Source: Polynucleobacter nymphae (GTDB lineage: Bacteria > Pseudomonadota > Gammaproteobacteria > Burkholderiales > Burkholderiaceae). From it: 64,000 nucleotides of DNA. Below, one piece after another: positions 9,606-19,421 of the stretch (position 1 is its first letter; every line of letters starts with the position of its first letter). Made by a program: the position numbers and the translations under genes. Below the pieces are notes generated by a model, which was not told where the DNA came from, did no database searches, and saw only the letters and a program-made list of their open reading frames with translations. The stretch spans positions 682,001 to 746,000 of the forward strand of contig NZ_JACVPA010000001.1 of the NCBI RefSeq assembly GCF_018882155.1, read 5' to 3'.

Positions 9606-10710
9606 ATGGAAGCTGAACAACTAAACACTATTTCGAATACCTTGTACGACCTGCTCACCCGTGAGCAAGCTCTTCGGGGGTATCTTTGACTTCGAAGTAA
9701 AGTCACGTCGCCTTACCGAAGTTAATTCAATCCTAGAAGATCCCACTATTTGGGATGATCAAAAGAAAGCACAAGCACTTGGCAAAGAGAAGAAATTGCT
9801 CGATGGCGTAGTTGCTACTTTAACTAATTTAAATACCAACATCACCAGCGCTCTTGAGCTATTTGATATGGCTAAAGAGGAAAGTGACTTTGAAACTATC
9901 TCTGCCATCGAGCAAGATGTGGAGACTTATAGCAAGATCATTGGTGATTTAGAGTTCCGCCGTATGTTCCACAATGAGATGGACTCATGTAATTGCTTTA
10001 TTGATATTCAAGCCGGTGCAGGTGGAACAGAAGCTTGTGATTGGGCTAGCATGCTCTACCGTCAATATCTCAAGTATTGCGAACGTAAAGGCTATAAAAC
10101 AGAAATTCTTGAGGAATCTGATGGTGATGTTGCTGGTATCAAAAGCGCAACTATCAAAGTCGATGGCGAGTATGCCTACGGTCATCTCCGCTCTGAAACT
10201 GGTGTCCATCGCTTAGTGCGCAAGTCACCATTTGATTCTTCTAATGGTCGTCATACTTCTTTCGCCTCAATTTATGTCTATCCTGAAATTGATGACTCCA
10301 TTGAAATTGAAGTCAATCCTGCTGATATTCGCACCGATACCTACCGCGCCTCTGGTGCAGGGGGTCAGCACATTAATAAAACCGACTCTGCCGTCCGTCT
10401 CACACACTTGCCAACCGGAATCGTGGTTCAGTGTCAGAATGATCGCAGCCAACACCGCAACCGCGCTGAAGCCATGACGATGCTAAAGTCGCGTTTATAT
10501 GAACATGAAATGCAAAAGCGTCGCGTAGAGCAAGATAAGTTAGAGGCGAGCAAAACGGATGTAGGTTGGGGTCATCAAATCCGCTCTTACGTTTTGGATC
10601 AAAGTCGCATTAAAGATTTACGTACCAACGTCGAGATCTCTAATACCCAAAAGGTATTGGATGGAGATCTGGATGCTTTTATTGAAGCTAGCCTGAAACA
10701 AGGCGTTTAA
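9606..10710 (+). CDS. prfB: Peptide chain release factor 2 (RF2), expressed through programmed +1 frameshift
   Basis: The coding sequence is a join of 9606-9686 and 9688-10710 (27 + 340 = 367 residues), because an in-frame TGA at 9687-9689 must be bypassed. RF2 hallmarks are present: the peptide-anticodon motif SPF ([12 protein letters not shown]) and GGQ ([13 protein letters not shown]), which triggers peptidyl-tRNA hydrolysis. RF2 reads UGA and UAA stops. Upstream of the ATG an in-frame TAG at 9600 excludes any earlier start. It is followed 28 bases later by lysS, the classical prfB-lysS arrangement. Confidence 0.97.
9675..9690 (+). promoter_or_regulatory. prfB programmed +1 ribosomal frameshift site
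   Basis: CGGGGGTATCTTTGAC: a Shine-Dalgarno-like G-run three bases before CTT TGA C. This is the conserved autoregulatory signal of bacterial prfB. When RF2 is scarce the ribosome pauses at the UGA and slips +1 from CUU to UUU; when RF2 is abundant translation ends after 27 codons. Confidence 0.95.
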
Positions 10711-10738
10711 TTACCGTAATACCACTGTAACCCAGAAT

Positions 10739-12283
10739 ATGAACGATAAAACTAATCAAGTACCGGCAACTGAAGCAGTAGATGAGAACCACATCATTGC
10801 AGAGCGCCGTGAAAAACTCGCTAAGCTCCGTGAAGGTGGCATTGCCTTCCCAAATGATTTTGTTCCGACTCATCTCGCTGCAGATCTACATACCCACTAC
10901 GACAGCCTCACTAAAGAAGAGCTCGCAGCCAAGAAAGTGCATGTCAAAGTTGCTGGCCGCATGGTACTTAAACGCGTGATGGGTAAAGCCAGCTTTGCCA
11001 CCATTCAAGATCGTAGCGGTCAAATTCAGTTCTATATCAGCGATGAACTGAGTGGTGCTGATACCCATGGCGCTTTTAAGCATTGGGATATGGGTGACTT
11101 CATCTCTGCTGAAGGTAATCTTTTTAAGACTAATAAAGGTGAGCTCTCAGTTGAGTCCAGTAACTTACGCTTACTTAGCAAGTCCTTGCGCCCATTACCA
11201 GATAAGTTCCATGGCCTCTCTGATCTAGAAACTAAATATCGTCAGCGCTATGTGGATCTGATCGTAAATCCAGAAAGTCGCAATACCTTTAAAGCACGTA
11301 GTAATGCGATTGCCTCATTACGGCGCCATATGCTCGATGCTGACTTTATGGAAGTAGAAACGCCTATGCTCCACCCAATTCCTGGTGGCGCTACAGCAAA
11401 ACCATTTACTACCCACCACAATGCTTTAGACATGCAAATGTTTTTGCGTATCGCACCTGAGCTTTATCTCAAGCGTTTGGTAGTCGGTGGCTTTGAGCGC
11501 GTCTTCGAAATTAATCGTAACTTCCGTAACGAAGGTGTCAGCCCACGTCATAATCCAGAATTCACAATGATGGAATTTTATGCGGCCTATACAGACTACC
11601 GTTGGCTCATGGACTTCACTGAAGGCCTAATTCGTGCAGCAGCAATAGATGCGCAAGGCACTGCAACTCTGACTCATCAAGGTCGCGAATTGGACTTAAG
11701 CAAACCATTCCAACGTTTAACAATTACTGAAGCAATTCTGAAGTACGGGCCACAGTCTAATAAAACCTATCAGGTAGCTCAATTGGAGGATGCAGATTTC
11801 ATTCGCGCTGAATTGAAAAAAGGTGGTGAGAATCCAGACTCACCAACGCTGAAAAACGCAGGTATTGGCGCCTTACAGCTCGCCTTGTTTGAATTAGTAG
11901 CTGAAGAGCATCTCTGGGAACCAACCTATATTATTGATTACCCAATCGAAGTAAGCCCACTTGCTAGAGAATCCGATACGCGCCCGGGCATTACTGAGCG
12001 CTTTGAACTCTTCATCACTGGTCGTGAGATTGCCAACGGCTTCTCTGAGCTTAATGATGCTGAAGATCAAGCCAATCGTTTCCGTAAACAAGTAGCGCAA
12101 AAGGAAGCTGGGGATGAAGAAGCGATGTACTTTGACCATGACTTCATTCGCGCACTTGAATATGGTATGCCACCAACAGGTGGTTGCGGTATTGGTATCG
12201 ACCGCTTAGTGATGCTGCTCACAGATGTGCCAAATATTCGAGACGTTATTTTCTTTCCTCACCTACGTCGTGAAGAGGAATAG
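10739..12283 (+). CDS. lysS: Lysyl-tRNA synthetase, class II
   Basis: A 514-residue class II aminoacyl-tRNA synthetase. An N-terminal OB-fold anticodon-binding domain (about residues 65-175, [22 protein letters not shown]) is followed by the catalytic core. Motif 2 is [20 protein letters not shown] and motif 3 is [13 protein letters not shown] near the C-terminus. It charges tRNA-Lys in the cytoplasm. It lies directly behind prfB and ends 28 bases before the convergent cheW; no clear hairpin terminator is visible in that gap. Confidence 0.97.
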   Translation: MNDKTNQVPATEAVDENHIIAERREKLAKLREGGIAFPNDFVPTHLAADLHTHYDSLTKEELAAKKVHVKVAGRMVLKRVMGKASFATIQDRSGQIQFYISDELSGADTHGAFKHWDMGDFISAEGNLFKTNKGELSVESSNLRLLSKSLRPLPDKFHGLSDLETKYRQRYVDLIVNPESRNTFKARSNAIASLRRHMLDADFMEVETPMLHPIPGGATAKPFTTHHNALDMQMFLRIAPELYLKRLVVGGFERVFEINRNFRNEGVSPRHNPEFTMMEFYAAYTDYRWLMDFTEGLIRAAAIDAQGTATLTHQGRELDLSKPFQRLTITEAILKYGPQSNKTYQVAQLEDADFIRAELKKGGENPDSPTLKNAGIGALQLALFELVAEEHLWEPTYIIDYPIEVSPLARESDTRPGITERFELFITGREIANGFSELNDAEDQANRFRKQVAQKEAGDEEAMYFDHDFIRALEYGMPPTGGCGIGIDRLVMLLTDVPNIRDVIFFPHLRREEE

Positions 12284-12311
12284 CTAGAATAGAGATAAAA
12301 CAAAAGGCACT

Positions 12312-12782
12312 CTAAGGCGCCACCGATACTGCTTGCAGGCTAGTAAGAACCGAGCCATGAGGGTTTTGAGCATTTCGCAATATTGCACCGGTATCTAAAA
12401 TAATTAAAAGTCCTTCCGATAGCCTGAATGCACCCTGAATTGCCTCCTGAAACTGTCCAGATAAATGGGTTGGAGGGAGTACCAACTCTGCGGTATTAAA
12501 CGTCATAATATCGCCAATCGAATCTACCATTAATGCAATATTATTTTCCTGGACCTTGAGAATGATACTGAAAGACTCGCACTTAGAGTCAGCAATTTCT
12601 AAGTAGGCTCCCATGTCTACTGCTGGCATCAATAAACCTCGCAGGTTTAATATGCCCCGAATCATTTTTGGGCTGCCAGGAACCTGAGTGCATCTTAAAT
12701 TTCGATTCACCTCAATTAACTCTTCCGCAGGTATGCCCAGAGCATAAACACCAACATAAAAAACTAAGAATGAGCGTTCCAT
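12312..12782 (-). CDS. CheW-like chemotaxis coupling protein
   Basis: About 156 residues forming one CheW domain: FLVFYVGVYALGIPAEELIEV at the start, then GILNLRGLLMPAVDMGAYL, the typical beta-barrel scaffold segment. CheW couples chemoreceptors to CheA. A TTG start at 12788 overlapping the cheA stop (TTGA) is possible, but the ATG at 12782, three bases past that stop, is equally good and was chosen. It is the second gene of a cheA-cheW pair. Confidence 0.88.
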   Translation of the reverse strand: MERSFLVFYVGVYALGIPAEELIEVNRNLRCTQVPGSPKMIRGILNLRGLLMPAVDMGAYLEIADSKCESFSIILKVQENNIALMVDSIGDIMTFNTAELVLPPTHLSGQFQEAIQGAFRLSEGLLIILDTGAILRNAQNPHGSVLTSLQAVSVAP

Positions 12783-12784
12783 AT

Positions 12785-15016
12785 TCAATTGGGCAAATAT
12801 AAATCGATTACTTTTGGATATTCGTCAGACTCTTCCTGAATATTGTGCATAACAAGCACCTCTTCTAAGTCCAGCACATTGATAACTTGATCATTGTAGA
12901 TAATGCAACCATTTAAGCCCCGCTGTGGAGTAGAAAGTTCATGCAGCTTAGCGGGTACTTCAATGATATCGGTTACCTGTTTCGCAACCAAGCCATATAA
13001 ACGGTCTCGATAATGGCAGGTTAAAACAGGAGCATGAGCATGATGCAAGTGGGAATCCTTCGATCCTCCGCTCACATAATGATCTAGCCGGACTAAATCC
13101 ATGAGTTGCTCATTAAAATAGACCACTTCACGGTTACCGTTTTGTTGAATTTGAGATGGATCTAATTTAATAATATGATCAATTGAATCTAAAGGTAAGG
13201 CAATTTTATTTAAGCCTGGAATCTCAAATAGGAGTACTGAAATCATCTCCTCAACAACTGGCACATAAAGCTCCTCCTGCCTGATTGGGTTGGCTTGCAA
13301 GCGTTCAACCAGACCTGATTTACGGGCGATGCCATCAATATCTAAAATAAGGGCAACCTCACCATTACCCATAATAGTGGCGCCTGCAAAATTAGACATG
13401 TCCCTTAATAACTCTCCCAAAGGCTTAATCACAATATCTTGAATATTGAGGACCTCTTCCACCACCAATCCAAACAAAGTGCCGTTAAAGTTAAGCACTG
13501 CTATAAAGAGCTTCTGCTTTGGTTTAAGAGGGCTGGCAGGCAAATTAAGCTGTTCATTTAAAAATAATAAGGGGATTAATTTATCTCTCAAGCGGAAGGT
13601 AGGTGTGCCATAAAAATCCTCAATACCGTTATGAGGCTGATTTGGCGCAAAGCGCACTAATTCTAAGATGCGATTTTGAGGGATCAAGAATATTTCCTCT
13701 GCGCACCTGATAAACAGAGTTGGCAAGATCGCCAATGTGAGTGGAATTTTCAACCTAACATGAGTACCCTCATTAGGGACACTCGTGATTTCAATACTAC
13801 CGCCAATATTTTCAATATTGTTTTTCACAACATCCATACCCACCCCTCTTCCGGAGAGATTGGTTATGGTGTCACGAGTAGAAAAACCTGGTAAGAAGAT
13901 TAAATCAATCAACTCTTTATGATTGAGAGCGTGTGCTTTTTCTGCACTGATCAAGCCGCGAGAAATGGCATGTTGCCGAACACGCTCATAGTCGACCCCT
14001 GCACCATCATCAATCACTTCAACAATCACTGTACCGTTTTGGTGGGCTGCACGGAGAATCAAATAGGCAAGTTCTGACTTACCCTTTTCTAAACGAATTT
14101 CTGGGGTTTCAATGCTGTGATCAATACTGTTTCGAATCAGATGGATTAATGGATCTCGAATACTATCAAGCAAGATGCGATCCAATTCGGTTTCAGAGCC
14201 TTCCTGCAAAAGTCGCACCTTCTTGCCACATTCAGCAGAGACGTCTCGAACCAGACGAGGAAACTTATCCCAAATATGATAAATCGGCTGCATCCGCATT
14301 TTCATCATGCGCTCTTGCAGCTCTAGGGTTAATAGATCGATGCTGCGTACTGCACTAGTGAATAACTTATCAGTAGATTGTTGCGAGAATGGGAGCAAGC
14401 GATTACGCGCAAGCACCATCTCACTAGCAATATTCATTAACTTATCGAGAACTTCTGGATTTACTTTGACCGGGACAACAACCTCTTGTCCGGTAGTATT
14501 GGTTAAAACTGGTTCAGAAGGCTCCGAATACTCCATCTGAATTTCAGGCAAAGGTTGTGACTCATTTTTTGATGGCTCCTCAGGCGCCTTATTTGGCATT
14601 GGAGAAATCGTTTGATCGGTCTGTTTAATTGCCGCTGGTTCTAAATTAAGCAAAACTGCAATAAGCTCCTGATCATCTCCTTCAGGCTCTAAATGATTGG
14701 CTTCTACTCCCTCAATAATGCTCCGGAGAATGTCATTCATCTCTAGCAAGCGAGTTGATTTATCGAAATCTAATTCAGCCTGACCAGCACGAATTTTGCC
14801 TAATAAGCTCTCACCTGCATGGGAAAGCTTCTCTAGGCGCTTCAGAGCAAAAAAGCCGCTACTCCCCTTAAGGGTGTGTAAACCCCGGAAGATATTCCCC
14901 ACTAAAGCCTGATCTCCAGGGTTTTCCTCTAAGCGGACAAAATCACCATCAAGTCGATCAATGATTTCCCGGGCCTCCAGGATAAATTCAGCGAGGATTT
15001 CGTCGTGATTTTCCAT
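12785..15016 (-). CDS. cheA: CheA-type chemosensory histidine kinase with two C-terminal CheW domains
   Basis: A 743-residue kinase. The Hpt (P1) domain has the phospho-acceptor histidine at H47 in GLHTLKGSSGF. An acidic/Pro linker (about 130-180) follows with no recognisable P2 CheY-binding domain. The dimerisation domain begins at about 185 (LDKLMNIASEMVLARNRLL). The ATPase has an N box LIRNSIDHSIE, DDGAGVD and GRGVGMDVVKNNIENIGG. Two CheW-like domains follow (about 430-560 and 590-735). No receiver domain is fused. The lack of P2 and the doubled CheW domain make it different from a standard flagellar CheA. The divergent chemoreceptor at 15165 is its likely partner; the response regulator is not in the window. 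Confidence 0.9.
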   Translation of the reverse strand: MENHDEILAEFILEAREIIDRLDGDFVRLEENPGDQALVGNIFRGLHTLKGSSGFFALKRLEKLSHAGESLLGKIRAGQAELDFDKSTRLLEMNDILRSIIEGVEANHLEPEGDDQELIAVLLNLEPAAIKQTDQTISPMPNKAPEEPSKNESQPLPEIQMEYSEPSEPVLTNTTGQEVVVPVKVNPEVLDKLMNIASEMVLARNRLLPFSQQSTDKLFTSAVRSIDLLTLELQERMMKMRMQPIYHIWDKFPRLVRDVSAECGKKVRLLQEGSETELDRILLDSIRDPLIHLIRNSIDHSIETPEIRLEKGKSELAYLILRAAHQNGTVIVEVIDDGAGVDYERVRQHAISRGLISAEKAHALNHKELIDLIFLPGFSTRDTITNLSGRGVGMDVVKNNIENIGGSIEITSVPNEGTHVRLKIPLTLAILPTLFIRCAEEIFLIPQNRILELVRFAPNQPHNGIEDFYGTPTFRLRDKLIPLLFLNEQLNLPASPLKPKQKLFIAVLNFNGTLFGLVVEEVLNIQDIVIKPLGELLRDMSNFAGATIMGNGEVALILDIDGIARKSGLVERLQANPIRQEELYVPVVEEMISVLLFEIPGLNKIALPLDSIDHIIKLDPSQIQQNGNREVVYFNEQLMDLVRLDHYVSGGSKDSHLHHAHAPVLTCHYRDRLYGLVAKQVTDIIEVPAKLHELSTPQRGLNGCIIYNDQVINVLDLEEVLVMHNIQEESDEYPKVIDLYLPN

Positions 15017-15164
15017 ATAAGGTAATAGTAATAGACATTTATTTGGGCGGGCGGATAAAATAGGGAGCTAATGAGATATTAGCTTATATTAGGCAATAAT
15101 CACATGACTAGCCTCATCCTATAGCCCGCCTTACGCATGAACCTTCTACAGGAAGCCCTACTGA

Positions 15165-16793
15165 ATGTTTCGCAACTTTTTAGATAAATTCGAAAGACAA
15201 TCTACCGTCAAAACTAAGCTGCAAGTAAGCTTTGGTCTGATTCTATTTTTTACTCTAATAGTCGGCGTTATTTCGATCTACGGCTACTATGTCATCGGTA
15301 AAAGCACTGACTGGCTATACGTGCAAGGCACAAGAGGAATTGAAGAATCAAAGCAATTACAAATTGAAGCGTTAGCTTTTGATATCGAATTAAATCACCT
15401 ACTACTTTCCTCAACCCTTCCGAATAAAGCTGAGGGTCAAGCATTACGCGAACAGTCCCTAGCAAATATTGAAAAGCTAAGAACCAACTTAGAAAAGACA
15501 ATCAAAGTTGTTGATGCAAACATTATTCGCTCTAAAACAAGGGTTGAATTTAATGAGTTAGTTGAAGACTTTGATATTTACTTAATAGCAATCGAGCAGA
15601 TCGCTTTACTTGAAAAAGGTTCGCCATCTGCAGCAACAGCTATGTATTTTAGTGAAAAGTTTCAAGGCTTTAAACCGCGCATTACAAAAGACCTTGAGGA
15701 CTTTGTAGACGCTAAATTAGAAAGCGCTAAGCTTTTCTATCAAGCAGCTGAGGAAGCCAAGTATTACGGAATCATTTCTACGCTTGTCACCATTATTATC
15801 TCGGTCTTACTTAGCATTCTGATTGGCATTCGCTTCAGGCAGTCTATTATTAGCCCTCTCCATAAAACTAAAGATGCTCTAAATGCTTTGGCTGAGTCTC
15901 GTCTCAATACCACTATTGAAGGTCTAAATTACGCAGGCGTCGTAGGTCAAATCGCCCAGTCGGCTCAAAAACTGCAAAATAATCTTCGTGGAGCCATTCA
16001 GGAAATTAGCAGTAATTCATTGATGATTAGCGCGTCCTCTGAAGAGCTTGCAGCGGTGAGCGCCCAGTTAAATGCAAACGCTGAAGAAACCTCATCTCAA
16101 GCCAATGAAGTTGCGCAGTCCTCCGATATTGTCAGTCAAAATACCCAATCAGTTGCTGCTTCTACAGAAGAATTTAGCGCCAGCATTCGTGAGATCTCGA
16201 TTAATGCCATGGAAGCCTCTCGTGTTGCTAATCAGGCCGTCACTATTGCCAACAGCACTAATCAGCAAATGTCTAAGCTTAGTAATAGCAGTATTCAAAT
16301 TGGAGAGGTTGTTGCTGTTATTGCTGATATTGCTGAACAAACAAATCTATTAGCTCTTAATGCAACCATTGAGGCGGCTCGTGCTGGAGAGCTAGGCAAA
16401 GGCTTTGCCGTTGTTGCAAACGAAGTGAAAGAGTTGGCCCGCTCTACCGCTAAAGCCACCAATGAAATTGGCCAATCAATTGATACGATCCAATCTGATG
16501 CAAAGGGCGCTATTGAATCCATTGCTGAAATTACTCAGATTATTAATAAGATAGATAACATCTCTAGCATTATTGCTGCAGCAGTTGAGGAGCAAGCCGC
16601 AACAGTGAGCGAGATTTCTCGAAATATTTCTACTTCTGCAAGTAGCTCCGCCAGAATTACAGAGACTGTAGAGGCTGTTGCCCTTGCCTCACGCGGAATC
16701 TCTTCGGGATCTTCTGAGATCCAGAATTCCTCTGCTGAATTGGCTAGAGTGGCTTCTAAGCTAAAGGATTTGGTATCTAAATTTGAGTGCTAA
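15165..16793 (+). CDS. Methyl-accepting chemotaxis protein
   Basis: A 542-residue chemoreceptor. Membrane helix 1 lies at about residues 22-44, a helical ligand-binding domain (four-helix-bundle type, about 45-198) is predicted in the periplasm, membrane helix 2 at about 200-222, then a HAMP-like linker and the long signalling coiled coil. The highly conserved hairpin tip is present ([34 protein letters not shown]). There is no C-terminal NWETF-like pentapeptide for CheR/CheB tethering; the protein ends [11 protein letters not shown]. It is divergent from cheA across 148 bases that presumably hold both promoters. Its ligand cannot be told from sequence. Confidence 0.92.
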   Translation: MFRNFLDKFERQSTVKTKLQVSFGLILFFTLIVGVISIYGYYVIGKSTDWLYVQGTRGIEESKQLQIEALAFDIELNHLLLSSTLPNKAEGQALREQSLANIEKLRTNLEKTIKVVDANIIRSKTRVEFNELVEDFDIYLIAIEQIALLEKGSPSAATAMYFSEKFQGFKPRITKDLEDFVDAKLESAKLFYQAAEEAKYYGIISTLVTIIISVLLSILIGIRFRQSIISPLHKTKDALNALAESRLNTTIEGLNYAGVVGQIAQSAQKLQNNLRGAIQEISSNSLMISASSEELAAVSAQLNANAEETSSQANEVAQSSDIVSQNTQSVAASTEEFSASIREISINAMEASRVANQAVTIANSTNQQMSKLSNSSIQIGEVVAVIADIAEQTNLLALNATIEAARAGELGKGFAVVANEVKELARSTAKATNEIGQSIDTIQSDAKGAIESIAEITQIINKIDNISSIIAAAVEEQAATVSEISRNISTSASSSARITETVEAVALASRGISSGSSEIQNSSAELARVASKLKDLVSKFEC

Positions 16794-16813
16794 GCTCATT
16801 TAGCGAAAGTTAA

Positions 16814-16844
16814 CAAAGGGCATCCAATGGATGCCCTTTGTTTT
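16814..16844 (+). terminator. Rho-independent terminator after the chemoreceptor gene
   Basis: A perfect 12-bp stem (CAAAGGGCATCC at 16814-16825, GGATGCCCTTTG at 16829-16840) with loop AAT, followed by TTTT. It sits 20 bases past the chemoreceptor stop, between it and the convergent dsbB. Confidence 0.88.
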
Positions 16845-16930
16845 AACAGCATTAGCCATGGCTATATCAATATGATATTTAGCAGAATATGCTGGATTAC
16901 GCCTCCTGTAAAAGAAAAGATTGTGATGAG

Positions 16931-17413
16931 TTAAGGATGAGATTTTCTAAAGAATGTGATGAGCAAAATGAACAACAGCACTACAAACCATAATAAAGAC
17001 CACTCGGGCACTTGTAGTCCAAGGATAGCCGGTAGCTTTGCTGAACATAAGCCATCTGCTTTAAATAACCATGGCAAGCCTTGTGCTAATTGAAATTGAT
17101 TAATCCAAGTTTCAAGGGGATCAATGCCACAAGATATTTCTGGGTGAGATAAAAGCCATACCTGGCGCGCAGCCACAGATAGGCCGTATGCCGCAAATAA
17201 TGTAGCTAGCCCATGAAACAGCTTTCTCAAGGGGCTAATACCGGCTGCTAAGAAGGAAGAAATCGCAATACCGAGATAGCCAATTCTCTGCAAAATACAT
17301 AATGGGCACGGCAAGAAACTGACCTCTTGGTAGCCCACTTGCTGGAGAATGACCGCAAAAACTACCAATGCAAGACTAAATAAGGAAATGCATAAATAGT
17401 GTATTGAGCTCAT
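16931..17413 (-). CDS. dsbB: Disulfide bond formation protein B
   Basis: A 160-residue inner-membrane protein with four predicted helices. The quinone-proximal redox pair is C36/C39 in FLPCPLCILQRI; the second periplasmic pair is C95 (EISCGID) and C123 (DGLCSAK). DsbB reoxidises DsbA and passes electrons to quinone. Family length and all four essential cysteines are intact. It is a single gene, divergent from fpr across 172 bases. Confidence 0.95.
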   Translation of the reverse strand: MSSIHYLCISLFSLALVVFAVILQQVGYQEVSFLPCPLCILQRIGYLGIAISSFLAAGISPLRKLFHGLATLFAAYGLSVAARQVWLLSHPEISCGIDPLETWINQFQLAQGLPWLFKADGLCSAKLPAILGLQVPEWSLLWFVVLLFILLITFFRKSHP

Positions 17414-17544
17414 CAGAACATCATAGCCCTTTCAGAAAAGTCCGATTCAATCAGGGTTCTTATTACCAAAAATTGGATACATATCACCACTTAGTCCTAT
17501 TTGTGGGGGATTTACCCAAAAACTAGGGCTCAGGAATGGGATAA

Positions 17545-17558
17545 TTAACAATTGTTAA
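17545..17558. promoter_or_regulatory. Perfect 14-bp palindrome upstream of fpr
   Basis: TTAACAATTGTTAA lies 28 bases before the fpr start codon, in the dsbB/fpr divergent region. The position fits an operator, but no regulator can be assigned and an AT-rich chance palindrome is possible. Confidence 0.35.
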
Positions 17559-17585
17559 AATTAAGACTTTTCATTACAAGCATTT

Positions 17586-18362
17586 ATGGCCGCATATAAC
17601 ACCGAAACTGTTCTCACTGTTCACCACTGGAACGACACCCTATTTAGCTTTACCACTACCCGCAATAAAGGCCTGCGTTTTCGTAGCGGCCATTTCTTGA
17701 TGATCGGGCTAGAGGTTGAAGGCAAGCCTTTAGTAAGAGCGTATAGCGTTGCTAGCCCAAATTATGAAGAGCATCTCGAGTTCTTAAGCATTAAGGTTCA
17801 AGATGGCCCTCTAACATCACGTTTACAAAAAATTCAGGTGGGTGATCCGATTCTTGTTAGCGAGAAGTCTGTTGGCACCTTAGTCATTGACGACTTAAAT
17901 CCTGGCAAACACCTTTATCTATTTAGTACTGGTACTGGTTTGGCGCCATTTATGAGCATCATTCGTGACCCAGAAACCTATGATAAGTTTGAAAAGGTTG
18001 TTTTGATTCATGGTGTGCGCTTGGTTAGCGAGCTGGCTTATGGTGAATATATCAAGAATGAACTCACGCAAGATGAATACATCGGTGAGATCATCCGTGA
18101 GAAGCTGATCTACTACCCCACAGTGACAAGAGAGGCATTCAAACACACTGGACGCCTTACTACCGCTATTGAATCTGGCCAACTCTTTCAAGATATTGGT
18201 TTACCTCCACTTGATCCATCAGTAGATAGAGCGATGATCTGTGGCAGCCCTTCTATGCTGAAAGAAACGGCTGAGATGCTTGATGCCAAAGGCTTTAAAG
18301 TCTCTCCTAGCCTTGGCCAATTAGGCGACTATGTATTTGAACGCGCGTTTGTGGAGAAGTAA
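17586..18362 (+). CDS. fpr: Ferredoxin--NADP(+) reductase
   Basis: A 258-residue FAD-dependent reductase of the bacterial Fpr type. The FAD-binding motif is RAYSVASPN near residue 52, and the NADP-binding region STGTGLAPFMSIIRD lies near residue 116. The protein ends FERAFVEK, as the family's FAD-shielding C-terminus commonly does. It transfers electrons between NADPH and ferredoxin or flavodoxin in the cytoplasm. It stands alone as a single-gene unit and is the last core gene before the sulfonate block. Confidence 0.94.
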   Translation: MAAYNTETVLTVHHWNDTLFSFTTTRNKGLRFRSGHFLMIGLEVEGKPLVRAYSVASPNYEEHLEFLSIKVQDGPLTSRLQKIQVGDPILVSEKSVGTLVIDDLNPGKHLYLFSTGTGLAPFMSIIRDPETYDKFEKVVLIHGVRLVSELAYGEYIKNELTQDEYIGEIIREKLIYYPTVTREAFKHTGRLTTAIESGQLFQDIGLPPLDPSVDRAMICGSPSMLKETAEMLDAKGFKVSPSLGQLGDYVFERAFVEK

Positions 18363-18410
18363 TCCCTTAGCTATCCAAAAAGGTAGGCAATCAGACTGAA
18401 ATTCAGGCCG

Positions 18411-18581
18411 TTAATCTTCAATTTGAAAATATACTTTTTCACTTGCCGCTGAAATTGCTTCCGCACTTGATAGAGCACTTACAGACTGATCGATCCCCTT
18501 TGATGAAATAAAGGTTTTTTCTGTGGTCAGAAAAACTACTTCAGCTTCAGTATCTTGCTTGTTTTGAACTATGTAAGCCAT
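18411..18581 (-). CDS. Small hypothetical protein
   Basis: A 56-residue reading frame starting MAYIVQNKQDTEAEV. A good ribosome-binding sequence (GAGGGAG) lies just before the ATG at 18581, which favours that start over one at 18596 with no such signal. The product is acidic and alanine/serine-rich in its second half, with no membrane segment or motif. I do not recognise it. It occupies an otherwise empty 300-base gap (18363-18662) between fpr and the exporter gene; the rest of the gap shows nothing else. Confidence 0.45.
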   Translation of the reverse strand: MAYIVQNKQDTEAEVVFLTTEKTFISSKGIDQSVSALSSAEAISAASEKVYFQIED

Positions 18582-18662
18582 ATCGCACTCCCTCATTTGA
18601 TCCGGTGTGCTTACAGAATAGGTTGTATTGATATCCCTGGGAAGAACATCTATTTCATATGC

Positions 18663-19421
18663 TTATATCGATTCAAATATAAACAAAAACAGTAAATTAA
18701 AGCCTGCATTTGCGATCAGAAGCAATAAGCAGAGTCTTTTCAAGGCGTTATCAGATACCGTATGAGCCTCTAAAACACGTTTAGCCAAGATCATTCCCAG
18801 CCAATAGGAGGGAATCGCAAGCAAAAGATAGGCAAACCAATCAAGCCCTCCCCCCATTGAACTTGCAGCAATAATCGCGAATACAGAGATGCCAGAAATA
18901 AATTGGGATAACAAAGAGCGTGTTCTATCGAATGCTTTATTAATTGAATTGAGATACAAGGCAGCCGGCGGCCCACCAATTCCACACGAACCTAATAATA
19001 GCCCCGATAAACTGCCGGCCAATCCATCCAAAGCGTTAGAGCTATTTAATCGAACATGGGGCTTGAGCAATAAGTAACTCGCAAAAAACATCACTACTGC
19101 GCTTGTAGAAAGCTTGAGTATGACTAGTGGTATAAATCTAGCCAGCCAAATGCCGATCGGAAGAAAAACTGCTGCAAAAAATAACATGAACCAAAGTTGA
19201 GGTCGATCTTCTGCATGTACTTTCCATTGGCGAGAAAGCAAAACGCCTCCAAATATTTCTGAGCACATGACGATAGGAATGAGAAAGGGGATCGGAAACA
19301 TCCACATCAAGAGCGGCGTCATGATGAGCGCCCCTCCAAAACCGCTTAAGCGCCTAATGAACCCCCCAAGAACTGCCGCAAAAATGAATAGGCAGATTAA
19401 AGGCAGATTTTCAAAAATCAG
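18663..19421 (-). CDS. TauE/SafE family anion (sulfite/sulfonate) exporter, probable non-ATG start
   Basis: An inner-membrane protein of about 252 residues with eight or so hydrophobic segments. The first ATG (19322) would begin inside the first conserved repeat. The same frame is open upstream to 19427 and encodes FAAVLGGFIRRLSGFGGALI, exactly the family's N-terminal helix and glycine motif. No ATG, GTG or TTG exists there. CTG at 19421 overlaps the stop of the ABC ATPase gene (CTGA), and ATT at 19418 follows; a GAGG sequence lies a few bases upstream of both. TauE/SafE proteins are linked to export of sulfite or sulfonates. It is the last gene of the BCCP-carboxyltransferase-ABC unit. Confidence 0.75.
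   Translation of the reverse strand: MIFENLPLICLFIFAAVLGGFIRRLSGFGGALIMTPLLMWMFPIPFLIPIVMCSEIFGGVLLSRQWKVHAEDRPQLWFMLFFAAVFLPIGIWLARFIPLVILKLSTSAVVMFFASYLLLKPHVRLNSSNALDGLAGSLSGLLLGSCGIGGPPAALYLNSINKAFDRTRSLLSQFISGISVFAIIAASSMGGGLDWFAYLLLAIPSYWLGMILAKRVLEAHTVSDNALKRLCLLLLIANAGFNLLFLFIFESI

Noticed and set aside
10739..12283. Several opposite-strand and out-of-frame reading frames over lysS, prfB, xsc, hscA and other long genes
   Set aside because: They fully overlap strongly recognised genes, have no family match by eye and no start signals; treated as shadows.
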